Positions 35,630 through 49,000 of a stretch of 64,000 nucleotides of DNA are shown one piece after another. Both the position numbers and the translations under genes were made by a program. The notes below the pieces were generated by a model that did not search any database, had not been told where the DNA came from, and saw only the letters and a program-made list of their open reading frames with translations. This DNA comes from Echinococcus granulosus (lineage: Eukaryota > Platyhelminthes > Cestoda > Cyclophyllidea > Taeniidae), in the NCBI RefSeq assembly GCF_000524195.1, contig NW_020170442.1:186001-250000 (forward strand), written 5' to 3'. Each line of letters starts with the position of its first letter. Within the stretch, counting starts at the first letter, position 1.

Positions 35630-38600
35630 ATGGCTCTTCTCGGTACGTATCAGATCTTGCTTACCTCCGTGCGCTTCATTCGACATAAACCATGGATTCC
35701 AAAATTTCGTCTTATCCGTCAGATGCAACCGTGGGTGCAGCCCTTCGACCCTGATCTCATTTCGATTGGTGGTAAAAGTGGCACTGAACGTGCTACTTCA
35801 TCGGAAATCCGTGAACACTTGCGTCGAAACGGTCTAATGCCTCCCCTCTTGTTTCAAGAGCATCGCATTAATTTGACGCATTCTGGTACTATTTATTCAA
35901 CGGATTATTACTAACATACATCAGTAGAGTAGGTTCAGTGATGATTTGCCTTTACAGGTCGTATTTTCGATGAATATGTCCCTCCTGAAGGTGACGGAAA
36001 ATCGTCCCTCCTTTCTACTGGGGTATTGTAGCTTCATTTTCTTAAGCCTTTCATTCACTCTTAGGTAATAGCAGATGCGAAGGATTCAGTGGTGAAGAAA
36101 GCCAAAACTGCGAGAGCGGCTCTCCGTATAAGGAAGCACAAACCAGCATTTAGCACATCCAGTTTTCCATTAGAAGCAGACGCAATTTATAAAGAGGTGC
36201 ACACTCTTCTTCCCAAGTATGTCAGTCACCGCCATTTTCACTTCTTTTCTGTTGATTTTCCAAATTCGGTAAAGTTACGTCTGTGGCAATTTAATTGAGC
36301 AAATTCAAGAAACGCGTGAAATTGTACCCTATTGCACGAAACGTCCTTAATGTATATGCGTCTGGTGTCTCTGCCATTATACAAGTACACACATGTGTCC
36401 ATGCCTAGCTTGTGTCGGTGCCAGATTCAATGTTGTTGCGGTTGGTGCTCCTAGAGGGTTAGATTTGCCAAAAATAACTCAATCCTCCCGAACTAGGATC
36501 CCTACTAATCTCGTTTTGTTTCGTTATAGAATCGCATTAGTTGACCTTTATGAATGCCACTTTTGTGAGGTCTCCCTCGCTAGCTCTATGCGTTTACTCA
36601 TAATAGCTGGGTTTTTATTAATTCATTTGGTTTTTAGCGTTTTAGCACTTTATTGCTGTTATGCTTATGGCATTTATTCACCTAGTGTCCTTTCATTAGA
36701 TTTTATGCCAACCAAGAGCGAATCCTCGAGCTTACGACAGAAAAGGCCTTTGTAGTGAGTATACATTTATTCACCTCTATTTTACACCATATTGTGCACG
36801 TGATTTTTGCTTCGCGGATGTTGCCTTTTCCTATGGCAGGTGGGTGTTCTAAAACCAAAATTGGGTTTTCAATTTCCCCTTCGATTGATGAATTTCTAAG
36901 TTGGTTTAATGCTCACAACTTCTTAGATGGCAGTTTGGGTTCCTGTGCTGTTGCGCGAAAAGTTATACTAGATTAATGTATTTAAGATCGCTAAAGGGTC
37001 AGTCCTGGTGTTGGAGCTTCAACGAGCCAAATTGTCAGTTTCATTTCATCCCCGATTCAGCACATGCTCAGCGAATTAATGAACAGTTATCTACAGATGC
37101 AGTACATTTTCATATGATTAAAAAAAACAACGTCTTAAATGCCAATTGTTTTGAAATTTATTAAATTTGAGAAGATTTGCTCAACATGAATGGGTGGAGA
37201 GGTTATTGTTCCGGCTAATAGATGTCTACTTTCTGGTGCACTTGATTTTGATGCCCCCAACAGCATAAGAGTGAATGTGCACGTTAAACGAAGTTAGCCT
37301 CTTTGGTCATCAAAGCCTTGTCATTGAGGTGGGAAAAGCCACGTGTCAATCAATTGTTTCCTGACTATTCACTTTACCAAACACCTTCAAGATGCTTTGT
37401 TCAACGTTGGTGGCGCCGATAGCCAGGCAGCACTATCATCGAAACTTTTGTCATTCTTCTATGTATTGGTCGGTTCTGTGATCGTAGCTGCCATGATAAA
37501 ATAGCCGATTTCCTTGAAACACAGCGGGTCGATTATCAAGTCATAAAAGGTTGACAAGTCTTCTTTATCCGCCTCAGTTATGTGAGTCAATCAAAAGAGG
37601 TTTTCGTGTTGAGCTGGCGCATTGTTTTTTAAAATCAAGCGCTTGTGCTCTTACGTAAATACAGCTTCACGTAATGGTTGTGGAGTTTCGTTACGGTACA
37701 TGCCATAATAAATTGCCTTTTAGGGCTGCTCATGTACGTTGCTTTTATAGGAGATGACAGAAGGTCTGAAACTCCGAACTCTACATTGGAAATTCACTGG
37801 TAGCCTGGAGCCCCCGCGGGTGGTTAGTTGTCGAATTGAGGAGGCTATGGGCAGGGGCAACATGTTTGGCCAAGTCACCGTCCGGTTCCACACCCAGCAG
37901 GTGGGTCACGTCTACCCATTTTCTGTCCTCTTTACCTCTGTCTTCTCTTCGTCTATGCACTAGCAATGTAGAGAGCAGGCTCTGCCATATAGACTTATCA
38001 AATTAACAAAACTTGTATGCTTCTAGGTTTTTTTTATTGGGGAAAAGTCCTCGTAAGATTGAAGGCTCTCAATAAAATCAGCTAATTTGTTGGAAGGAAG
38101 TGGTTTTAGGTCAAAGCAATTTTATAGCGGTAGCATAACACCAAGGGAACATTTTGCTTTCATTAAAAGTTTTATCTTACTTTGATGTTCTTAATTACGT
38201 CCCTAGGGCCCTTTTAATGGCGTCGAGACTATTCGAACCTTTATTTCACCTCCATAAGCAGACATTGCCTCATCAGTAATGCCTTCTCTTACATTATTGA
38301 TATGATTTAGAGCTTTCAATAGTCTTTGCCTAGTGTTTAAGATCTAGCGCTTGTTTTTTTGTGTGGCTTGGAGACATTCTGTGCTTGCGATCAAAAGTCC
38401 TTTCACATATGCTCCCTTCATATGCATGGTGGAACAGTTGAATTGCCTTGCCATGCGAAGTAGGAAACTTTTCATTATTGACTTTCAAATGATGGCGCGC
38501 ACCCAACATTAAGTAATACGTGTGGTGCTTTCTACAGACTTCATTCCTAACACTAAATGGTAGACTGGTCGTCGAACTTGACCTGTCTAGCCTTGTCACG

Positions 38601-41600
38601 TGATTTGCCTCTGTCCACCATCGATCGATCGGGTGTTCGTATTTGAATGCACATTGATATATCTTGGGTCAGAGTGTAATGGCTGACGGGATCTTGCACG
38701 ACAATCAGATTGGGGATTACAAAAAAAAACACTAATTACCGAACAATCTGTTGCCTCCTGTCAGCGCGTTGAACTAGTCTTCCAATTGGGTGAAAATGAC
38801 CCGATTTCTTCATTTGTAATTTCCGAAGCCAGAGTAACCCCGTGTCTCAGTTTTGAAAACAAGGGTTCATCGATTGGTTCTCCCACGTCTGCTCTTCCTC
38901 ACAATTCGGGTATTCCGTCTTCTTCGATGGATCCATTTGTAAGAGACCCTGGCGCCTGTGATGCTCAAGCAAATCCTGCCGGTGTTAATTATCATATGGG
39001 TTTAACAATGTCGTCCCAAGCGAAGGTCGATGATGCCCTTCTTAGTATTTCCGATTTAAACTTGACAGATCCATCAACCTCACAGCTTCCTGCCACCGAT
39101 AGCAGACTAATGGGAATGGTAGGGTTGTCAAAAGTGAAACAGGGATGTATGGAAGAACCTAAAGCTCTTCACAGCAATGGCGGTTTATGTCTATCAACAT
39201 CGCAGATTCTTCCCACTGATAGCAGACCGGTAGACCCAACAACGTCGTCAAAACTTCAAAATGAAAAGGTTGACGATCCTTTACATAGTCTTTTTGAAAG
39301 CCTATCGGAGCCGCTCACATTTCAGTTGTCTAATTTACCGAATAAGCCAATGTCGCCGAATGTGGCACGTTGCAATATTGAAAGTGATAAAGTCCTCCCC
39401 AATATTTCTGATTTGGGTCTAACAGAAAAGTCTGCTTCACAAGACCCTGGCGTCTGCCCTAAGCCAACCTCCTCACAGATTTGCCACGATAATGTAGAAT
39501 GCGATGCAGATCTTCCAAGCATTTCGGATTTGAACTTAACTAATCCCTCCACATCTCAGACGCCGCTGTTTCCTCAGAATATACATGGTAACATAATTGT
39601 TGGAACGAGTGCTGCTAATGCAAATGAAGATTGCATCCCTTCATTTCTCGAAGATGAGCCAGAGGTGTGCGGGGTCCGAGAAGTGCAACGTTGTGATGAT
39701 GCATCCGACGTGCCTGTGCCATCGGGCCGAAAGCACCAGTGGTACACGTGCGGTAGGAACATTATCTGCTGCCACTTGAGGAACGAGCGACCGGGCTCAG
39801 CGCCCTGGTACCTTGATTGCACTCGTGTTGCAATTGGTGGATGTCATGGGTGTTGTAAGCTTCGTCCGAAATTAATTCCGCCTCAAGGAAAGCGCGAAAC
39901 ATCATGCAATCGCTGAGGCGCATCCTTTGCATTCCTCTTTGCATCCTTTGATATGCTCCTAATTATTTGGGTTTCGGTGGTCAATTAATTAAATTTTTTT
40001 CAGTTGAATTGATTTTGGTTCTGCTTTTCGAGAATCAATTCCTACTTTACCTTTGCTCATCGGACCGTAACCTTTATCACTTTATACGGGATACTAGCCG
40101 ATGAGCTGTGATTCGTTTCTTGCTTTTATAAAGCACGGCTTGTTTGGGTGCCAGCCAATAAATAGGGCAATTTCCAAATTCTGAAGTGTTTATGATTTAA
40201 TGAGAATTTAATGCTTTCATCCCGAACATCACCCTATTGCTATGATAAACTCGAGCCCATTGTCTACCGAAAAACGGTCTCAGTAACCCTGATAACATAT
40301 GCGTATTTTTAATGCTGTGTCAATTGGGCGTTGATTATGCTTCGAGCATTTAATAGACGTTGGGTAAATTGGTAAATTGCTCTAGTTCATTCTTGATTCA
40401 GGTCTTTTATTACTGGGTAAATTATCCCTTGTAGCCTGCATAAGCCCAGATCAACGCACACTAGTTATTGGTTCTATCTTGCACCCAACAGCAGAACGCT
40501 TCTTTTCCTCCAGTGTTGGAGCTTTCATCTTGGTATCACACTGCTGTGCCGTAGCGGTAATGCTGCAAGGCACACGAGACGGGTCAATAGGAGGGGTCAC
40601 GTGGTTCAATTTAAAGTATCACATGATCAGAGGGGAGTTGTCATTAGGATTGGTGGCAGTGCACCGGAGGGACGTAAACTTAAAACGATGGCAGGCAGTC
40701 ACAGAGGTCGCTATGAAGATGGCTACGTTCCCGCCTACCCGATTCATCCAATGGAGGCTGATCCTGCTGTGGGGGTGTTTCCACGTCACATAGCTCGTCC
40801 CTATAACATTTGGGCTAACTGTTCGAGCGCGCCCATCAACTATCGGTGGCCCCTAGCCGTGCCCTACTCCCCACCTGCCTACCTCTACGACTACGACTCA
40901 GAGTGCGAACGGGCCAAACACATGCCCATCGACATTCCCCGTCCGCTGCCGCCCGACCATTGCCGGATCCACCGAGCCTTTGGCCGACCCGACATTGAAC
41001 CCCCCATGTGGGTTGCCGATCCTCACATTGCTGCCGTCTATGCATCTAGCGAACCATTCTGCAAACTGAACAAACTGCATTACTAAAGCAGGAGCGATGA
41101 AGCCTAGGCCTCAGGAGTCTTGTGCCCCTTTTTATCGTTCGGTGCTTTATTTTTTGCAATGTCTTCGAGCCATTGCTTGCAAAGAAGTATATAATTTATT
41201 CTTTTACTCATCACTATCGTTTTTTATTATGGGACTTGGATTTTTTTTGTCTTTAATTCAGCCATGTTCATGTGATTTTCGGCTAGTGGTTAGGAAACAT
41301 TTACCATCTAGTCCTTTAAAGACTTACCTTTCATATCTAACTCGAGTTTTTTAGATTAAAAAATACGGCTGTGTACTTCAGTGGATTTGGAATGAGTTTC
41401 TGCACAAACAACCATTCACTTGAATGTTGTAGTCTTTTGCATGAGTGATTGTGGACTTGATCAAATGCGTGAAGTCTAGGTCCACGAAGCGAGATTACCA
41501 AGTCTCTCTAATGTTGTTGCTCTGGCACTGCTTCAAAAACTCCATTGTTACATGCTTTGGATTTATAAAGTTATCCGGGGCAGCGGCTTCTTTCGCTGGT

Positions 41601-42152
41601 ATGTTAATAAAGTGGGCCCACAAGGCAATGGTTTTGTTGATGACATTTTAAGTAGTACCGAGCATACCCACTTTGTTACCTTCATCGGCAGTCTCCCATC
41701 ACATATGCATGGAATTTCTCACTAAATCTCAAAGTGCTACACCTACGTCAATGTGATGATTTTGCTCATAAACTCACAATCAACCTAACGAAAAGCACTT
41801 CAAATGACTTCTCAGATAACCTTAAATTCTTGCTATTTTTGGTAAACTGTGGGCCGTTGTTTGCAACTTGTGCTGGCGTGCACATTATGCTGACGATAAT
41901 CGCCATCTCCTAATCTGTGTGACACTGTAGATTCTCGCAATATACGATCGGTTTGGTCGCCTGCTCTATGGCCACCCATCGAGTCCGGTGGATGTACTGG
42001 AGTACGTGGTGTTCGAGAACTACATCACCGATGAGTACGGTCAGTGGCGAATTCACGGAAAGGTGGCGCCCGCGTGGGCACGTGGCTTCGCCGCCGTCGC
42101 TGCTCCCCGGAAAACCTACCGCCTCGTCTCTTTTCCTGACCCCACAACATAG
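35630..42152 (+). CDS. MRPL45: mitochondrial large ribosomal subunit protein mL45
   Basis: mL45 is a Tim44-like protein at the tunnel exit of the mitochondrial large ribosomal subunit, involved in membrane attachment. Six exons, 35630-35885, 35958-36022, 36065-36216, 36530-36569, 37751-37900 and 41931-42152, give 294 residues (human 306). Conserved blocks: [19 protein letters not shown] (human FDAYVPPEGDA), [15 protein letters not shown] (human TVRWSFVESLEP), [14 protein letters not shown] (human VYGQITVRMHTRQ), [14 protein letters not shown] and [13 protein letters not shown]. The 40-nt exon 4 reads [13 protein letters not shown] and is assigned by phase and by position opposite human LHTLVTEHCFPD. 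Exon 5 could also begin at 37754. The last intron is 4 kb and contains two unrecognised open coding stretches. An AATAAA begins one base after the TAG. Confidence 0.94.
38687..39916 (+). CDS. unrecognised repeat-containing ORF nested in the last MRPL45 intron
   Basis: A 409-codon open frame from 38687 to a TGA at 39916 lies wholly inside the MRPL45 intron on the same strand. It is too long for chance in this composition. The protein is Ser/Thr/Pro/Asp-rich and repetitive. The phrase [13 protein letters not shown] recurs as [13 protein letters not shown] and [13 protein letters not shown], and a weaker [15 protein letters not shown] repeats the second half. The last 60 residues change character to a Cys-rich segment with [18 protein letters not shown] and GCHGCCKLR. 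No membrane segment is visible. The start is unknown: an acceptor-like CCTCCTGTCAG at 38754-38764 could open the exon, or the frame could start at an internal Met. I do not recognise the family. It may be a nested gene, an alternative exon, or part of one gene with the coding stretch at 40495-41086. Confidence 0.55.
   Translation, partial: RDLARQSDWGLQKKTLITEQSVASCQRVELVFQLGENDPISSFVISEARVTPCLSFENKGSSIGSPTSALPHNSGIPSSSMDPFVRDPGACDAQANPAGVNYHMGLTMSSQAKVDDALLSISDLNLTDPSTSQLPATDSRLMGMVGLSKVKQGCMEEPKALHSNGGLCLSTSQILPTDSRPVDPTTSSKLQNEKVDDPLHSLFESLSEPLTFQLSNLPNKPMSPNVARCNIESDKVLPNISDLGLTEKSASQDPGVCPKPTSSQICHDNVECDADLPSISDLNLTNPSTSQTPLFPQNIHGNIIVGTSAANANEDCIPSFLEDEPEVCGVREVQRCDDASDVPVPSGRKHQWYTCGRNIICCHLRNERPGSAPWYLDCTRVAIGGCHGCCKLRPKLIPPQGKRETSCNR
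40495..41086 (+). CDS. unrecognised Pro/Tyr-rich coding exon nested in the last MRPL45 intron
   Basis: An open frame preceded by acceptor-like CAG sites at 40494 and 40513 runs to a TAA at 41086, about 195 codons. The part from about 40650 is notably G+C-rich and looks coding: [12 protein letters not shown], then [34 protein letters not shown] and [19 protein letters not shown], ending KLNKLHY. It is rich in Pro, Tyr, His and Trp and has no membrane segment. No family was recognised. I could not find a phase-compatible single junction to the upstream nested frame, so it could be a separate small gene or need an unseen exon. A competing frame at 40479-40793 was judged less likely because it stops early. 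Confidence 0.45.
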
Positions 42153-42153
42153 T

Positions 42154-42159
42154 AATAAA
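42154..42159 (+). terminator. AATAAA polyadenylation signal of MRPL45
   Basis: AATAAA begins one base after the TAG at 42150-42152. If used, it leaves a 3' UTR of only about 20-30 nt. Confidence 0.55.
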
Positions 42160-43088
42160 GTTTCTTGTTCCCGCACTCATTCCCTTTCCACTTAAACTCC
42201 CTCAGAGGTCCTGATGATGCAAATATTGCCGTCTTTCTTTAATCTGGTACATTTCGCCTTAGTAACAAATAAGGTGGAATCGTTCTATTCGAGCGGAGGA
42301 TAGCCCCCCCCCCCCCCCGAACACTTTATCGATTCCGACTCAAGTGCCCACTTGGCAAATATGGACGATGCAAAGATATCAATGGTTTGTGCTGGATGGC
42401 CTTGGGTCACGCACTAAACTAACATGTGAGCGATAAAACGCTCTTAATGAAGGGTGCGGAAACTTCGCGAAGCGAGGTCTCGCAAATCCAGTCATCTATG
42501 TCGCCGATCATAAAACACCTTCCACAACCATGGTCAGCAACTGCAAACTTGCGCAGGTAGCTTTGTCAAAGAATTCACCAGCCACATGGGTAGTTGGCAC
42601 ATTGGCCGGTATCGCAATTTCCATGGCAGCCCAGCGTCTGCGTCAAGGTGCGCTGCTCTGACGCCTAGCTGTTTGATGGCATAAAGTGTAAGAAAGCCAG
42701 TTCTAACACAAGAAAAGCATACGCAAAGCCTTAAACGAATCGGCATCGTCCGCTAATAGGATAGCACTGGCTCTCGTTATTTTCTTGCAAAAACAAAGGG
42801 GTAGGAAGGCTGGGTAGATTCGAATTATTACTGTGGATACGCATCATCAGCAGCGGAGATTTGGAGGTATTGGAGAGAAAGGCAATACACAGGCAAATAA
42901 CAAATCGGAGGTAGCTGTACATATCGGTTTCAGTGAGGGAGTAAAACCTTTGCTTATTTTTTGAAGACACGTATGAGTGAGCAAATTATGCTCACAGAGC
43001 AGGAAATCTTTAGGTAGATATGAGTGAAGGGTTGAAGAAAGACAAGTAAAATGATAAACACAGGAGAGAGGGCAGAAATGGGCACTAG
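42160..43088. other. convergent spacer between MRPL45 and UGCG
   Basis: Both neighbours end here. No coding sequence was recognised. The only notable element is a poly-C run at 42304-42318. Confidence 0.55.
42304..42318. repeat. poly-C tract of 15
   Basis: Fifteen consecutive C residues lie between the convergent genes. The exact length may be unreliable in an assembly. Confidence 0.85.
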
Positions 43089-46000
43089 TCAAGCGTCCGA
43101 GATGAGAGTAAGGTGCTGGCGATCCGCAGAGCCACGAATGTAGCCGTTCTGGGTAAAGTGGCGCCAGATGTGTTCCTGAGGCGTGGTGGCAGCGGCGGCC
43201 GTCTTGAGCGGACCGATCTCGGACGGAGGGGCCTCATGAAAGGCGATGGGGGAGAGGTCGACCGATTTAGTGCGCTTGGCGCTGCCTCCACCGCCGTTGG
43301 GGCTGTGAAGGAGCTCCGTGTGTCCACCTAACGAGAGGTGGTACGTGTTGACACCCCACTTCACAGTGCGCGGGTGCAGCACCGCCTTCACGTAGATGAC
43401 ATACGTAAGCAGCTCCCGTGTCCACCAGGCAAATATGAATGCCACAAAGGAGAAGGGGAGCGGACCACCCTACCAACCGAAAGAGGGAAGTAAAATAATA
43501 AGCTTATCTGACACTAATGCACAATCTTGAGAACTAAGATATGAAACGAAAAAAAAAGGTGACCTAAAAGGTACAAGACGTTAACAGCGGGCCACATGGA
43601 TCATATGCTGTGGAAAACAAGTTTGAAGCGGTACCGGCATCTCTTGCAATAATAAATCAAGAATATGGGGTTGACACCAATTTTGAGGGCAAGTAAATTT
43701 CAGTAGTGCTGGTAAGACAACTGCGCCAAAGTAAAAGACCGATTTATTACAAGTGCGGGTCCCCCAGTCAAAGTGGCCGAAGCCAATCTATCTTGTTTTA
43801 CTATTTTAACGTGTTGTGCAATATACAACGGATTAGCCGTCAAACATAATCGAAAAAACATCAACTTGCAGGAGTACTATGTCTGTGCGATTATGAGTGA
43901 CAGGGCAGTTACGGATTAAATGAGCACGTAGCGAAATAAAATATTTATATGGGGTTCACTTTGGCCATGCCTTTTTCTTAAATTCTGCGGGAATTAAAAG
44001 ATTACAACGCAAACACCAATAGGCATGTGAATCAACAATCACGACAACAAGGTACTGTTTTGAGCACCCTAAAAGCAGGTTTCGTGTCAGAGGGCAACAC
44101 TGAGGGTCAAATGCATGAAAATTTCTCAGAAATTTCTATTTAGGCCGAAAATGGAAAAGTCTTTGCTTTGCTGAAGCCCTGCATTGGAATTCATAAAAAC
44201 ACCCTGGATTCCACATATTTTCGGGCGATTTGACCTAAGCACTAGTCTGGTAACACACAAGACGCAGGTGCCGTGGTTTGAGGGCTGGCGACTCGAATAG
44301 AAATAAAACAGAAATGAAGTCAGCACCAGCCTCCAATTTGGATACCAGCACATTGACTTGCGCGTCGTCACATTACCACCTGGTGGTACACAAAGAGCGC
44401 TGCAGCGATCGATACGGAGGTGGAGTGGCACGACTGCTACCAGTAATGCATTACGTGCTGGCGCAGCATCCCCGTACCCACCCAAGTAGCACGCATATCA
44501 CCTCATTCAAGCAGCAACGCAGGAGTGCGAAGGAGGGATTCTCAAATGGAGGTCAAGTAGCACACGAAAATGGCCCTTAGAAGCACGTAATGACACAATG
44601 ACTTAGTTCACAAAATCACGGGAGTCAAGGGCAGAGTGAAAGTCATTGATACCAAAATTACAATATTCAACATCAACAATGCATCTACCAATTGCTAACT
44701 GCTTCGTTCGCATAAAATTCTCGTTTTTAAACTAATATTCCTACTGAAAAAGAACAATGGCAGTAGTGCCTAAAACGCCGCAAATGGATACAACGAAGAT
44801 TTTTAGCAAAAAAATTCCCTACAATCGCGACAGTAACGGAGAGGGGATCTTGAGAGAGTGTACACAGTTAGAAGAATTGGTGCTTTTTTGGTTGAATTTG
44901 GTGTTATTGCGAACATTAGGCTTTTTGGTCTAGTGGGAAATTGAACAACGGTATAATTACCCCAAGTGAATCGCAAACCTTTTGCAAAAGGCGTTAGCAA
45001 CATACTGCAGACGTGCTTTGACATTTCAAAAAGGTATCTGGATGGAAAGGCAACCTCCATTTGGATGTTGAAGAATAGTAGGAAAATTTTGATTAAGGGG
45101 CCACGAAAAGCTGCTAAATTAATGCATTGAGTAGGTGCGTGCAAGCGTTAATAAATGTGGAATTACGTCAGCCACAACTCCTGCTCGCAGGCATCAAAAA
45201 ATTGAAGGAAACGAAAAGAAGCAGGTTAGTGACAGGACCAACAGACGTTTTACGGAGAGGCCTAAAGAAGAGGTAGAGGAAGGTAGAGCCTCACCTGGAC
45301 GCATCGAAGGAGGAAGTAATCGAGGAGTATCCAGAGGGAGATATGCACAGTCATAGTGGTGATCATGGCGATGTCGAAGAAGTACCTCAGGGAAAGGGCA
45401 ATGAGGAAGCCCAGGTTGACACACTCAATCATGGGCTCGAAGAAGGCGGCCACGATAGTGAGCATACTGAGACGCAGCCGCAGCCAACGCACCATCCGTG
45501 TGACGTAGATACTGATGCTTGCATTGGCTACGTTCTGTTGTGCGGGGTACGCCGAGAGCACTATCTTGTAGCCACTTGCATAGTGAGAAAAGAATTTTTG
45601 AGTCGCCTTTGGCTTCACGAGTGCTCCCCTTCCATTCATTCATAAAACCATGCTTCAAGCATTTATATGGGGGACATGCTCTTTCGTCCTCTACACACAT
45701 AAAGGGAAATAAGCAGCCACCTCAAATGCAACGTACTGATGTATGAACTAAGATCGTGAATATTTTGAGGACGATTGGGATAGGCTACAAGACCCAATAT
45801 GAGTTTCCTACAGAAGTGAGTGCTTTATTTTATTTCAGCTCTGAGTTTTTGCCACCAAATGGGGTTGCAAGTTTTACATTTGCGATAGCAAACATATAAT
45901 CCATCTCTGAAAATTATGGTGCTCACGATTTTCCTAAATTAGGCAGATGTGCATAGATCAAAGTGTTGTTTTTCATTGATGCTCATACACGCACAAGAGG

Positions 46001-49000
46001 CCGTCATCAGAGTTGGCAGTGCACAGGAGTACGGCTTTCCACAAAACAACAGAAACAAGTAAATTGAGGAGAAGTAGTCACGGCTTCGTAAGGTCGAAAA
46101 TACTGCAATTTGCCAAGCAATCTTGAGAAACGTAAAGACGAAAACAATGCATGAGAAAGAAGAGTGCGCAAACATCTCACGCCTACGTAGAATATAATTT
46201 AAGAAACATAAAAACACAAATCAGACGAAAAGGATTGCATGGTATAAAATTGCACAATAGCCTCCACCCACACACGTCTATGAGGGACCAAAATAACGAC
46301 CACGAGGTGAAGCCAAGAAGAGAATACGGCACAGCACCATGGTCTCACGAAGCAGGGAGAATATAAATACTAAATACTTTTAATATTGCACATTTTTATG
46401 CTTATATTGTAATGTTGAAGTGAATGGTAGAGGTGTAAGACCATAGATTGCCAGTAGGTCATTGGGGTAAAGCATTTAGATAATGTTGCAGTACTTTGAC
46501 GCAATTCAAGGGGTCTATTCGTTGGCAAAGTGCTTCATAACGGAGAGATTCGTACGGCCGAAGTTTTGACCGTGGAGCAGAGTGGAAGGTACAAGTCAGT
46601 TGGATGAAGGCATGAGACTTGTGACGAGTGATATTAAGAACCGATCTGGCACGTGTGAGCCGCCTCAGATGCAGGCACTACGTTTTCATCACGCACCAAA
46701 TAAATGTATCTAATTTGATAATCATATTGTGGAGAACTTTAAATTCAGGCAAATCTACTTTATTCCAGCAAAATAAAGACCAGGGCTAAGTGGTTTTCCA
46801 TTGAATGAAGAGCATTTAGTAGTCAAAGGAAAGAGGAATCATTGTCAATTTAGTCCACACCATGTGATTAAAAATAACTTATGTTAAGAATGGGAAAAGA
46901 ATATACCTTTTCAATGTTATATACAAGAGAGGTTAAACACTACTCGGGAAGGTAAATGCTTACCTTTCAAAGAGCTCCTTGGAGCAAAAATAGTCCTCTG
47001 CGAGGAACTTTCCAAAGCGCGCAAAACCACCGTACCGGTCGAGGATGGACTTGCGAACGATGTAGGACATTCCAGTGAAGCAGAGCATGCCCATGTGGTT
47101 GAGAGCTATTGCACTACGTCCTAGGGCGCAGCCAAAACACACCTATTTTCGAAAAAATAAAAGTTAACAAATTGAATACTTGCAGTAATTGTTCAAACAA
47201 AAGACATTTTGCGAGTTAAAACAACTTCAAGTAGGGGTTGTCTTCCAAAGCACATTTGGAAAGGCCTCTGATACACACATTACACAGTAGCAAGTTCTTT
47301 TAATGTTGCGCAAACCGAACAATGCGAAACTAAAAACGCAACAGCAAAGTTTTCTTATTAAAAAACAACACCTGAAGCAAAGAGAAAAAAAGTGAACTTA
47401 ATTTTCTTAGAATGAATGACACAAGTCAGAAATCAAAAAAGTAACCATAATCGTGAGTTACATTTAGTACATACTAACAAACGGTAGTTGCTACATTAAC
47501 TACCTTTTAAGCTCAATCATTATCTAACGCATATGACAAAGATCTCGACTAAGGCATGATTTTAAATGCTTGCGTCATGTTACCCTATAGTATGTGCTTG
47601 CAAGCTAGGCAATACAAAAGACTAATCTAGCTACGCAGAATTCCCGTTAAAGCATTGAAAATTCAAAGGCATGACTAACCAGGGGAGTGGATGCTCACCT
47701 TCTCGATGGCATTCATGAAGCCGCGTTGATCAGAGTAAAAGGGTAGTTGGTGAACGAGGGCAACGCGAGGGTCCTCAGACTTGCGAACCATGTCGACCAT
47801 TATGTCGGTGTTTGCTAGTGCAAAAAAAATTGTGTATCACTAAACAGGACTCAGAAAAGACTGATTAAAAAGAGAAGTAACGGAAAAAAGTGACCACCGA
47901 GTCTCCTCAGTTAGCACATCAATGCAAGAAAAAGGGCTCGTCATAGGGTGAATACACATTTTACCTCAAAGGAGATATTATACAAACAAGTGTAAGAAAT
48001 TGTCATGCGTATCACGATATGGACTGCACCTGAGCCGATAATACGCTGCAGCAATTTTTTAGTCAACTCCAGTGAAGTTTGCACAGTGACCTAACGGTGT
48101 GAGTGTCATAGTCATGGCGCATGTATAAGAGCACTTTTTAATTGATTTAAGTGGAAACACTTCCAAAGCACATAGGAAACAATTAATCTTAATCGGAACG
48201 TGCCTTTCAAAAACCCCTGTGGTGTGCGCTCTAATGCAAAGAAATGTGTAATAGACACATCGGTAACCAGTCACCATTATTCTGGGAAGATGAGCAAGGT
48301 GGGCGGCTGAAAATTAACATTTAACACCTGTTTTCTCCATAGTAACGCAGCTCAAACATAAAGGGAATCTTGCAGCGGTCTTGCATCCATTCTACGAGAG
48401 AACATTTTCTATTTACTGTACTTTGGAATGTCTAGGGTGCACATTTAGGCGAAGATTGAAAGAACGAGTATAGCTACCACACGCCCCGAGATATGACTTA
48501 TTGTAGGTCAGCTGAGAACATGAAAAGTCAGAATACTCACTCACCCTTTATTCGACTTGTGCTGACCCACACAAGGTCGTATTTAGCTGATTCGTAACCA
48601 GGGAGGAAGTTATTTACCATTGGATTGATCATATTTCCGTTACCACCTAAAGAAGCATGAAAACGGAGTGCTAGTGGCACAAATATTATACCACAAGGCT
48701 CATTATATCCGAATTAGTAAGCGATTGGATGGCATAAATAAACAAACGCTGCATTTCGATGTTCTAAACTGAAGTGAATAATTAGAGAAATAACCAAAGA
48801 AAAGCAGTTTACAAGTGGTTTAGGGCAGTCAGATGTGGTGTGGCTATGTAGACCCACCTATGATGAGACGAGCATCAACATTTGGATACTTTCGAAATAG
48901 CGATTCGACGAGTTCAATGGCAGGGTCATTGGGGTCTTCTACACAGAAAATAACTTCGAACTACAAAAAACAGTATTACACTGCAGCAATACATACAAAA

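Noticed and set aside
36393..36755. 120-codon hydrophobic plus-strand frame in MRPL45 introns
   Set aside because: It spans the 40-nt MRPL45 exon 4 in the same region, and the rest is A+T-rich intron with no family resemblance.
40479..40793. Alternative 104-codon frame overlapping the nested coding stretch
   Set aside because: It stops in the middle of the G+C-rich region, while the other frame runs on through a coding-like segment to 41086.
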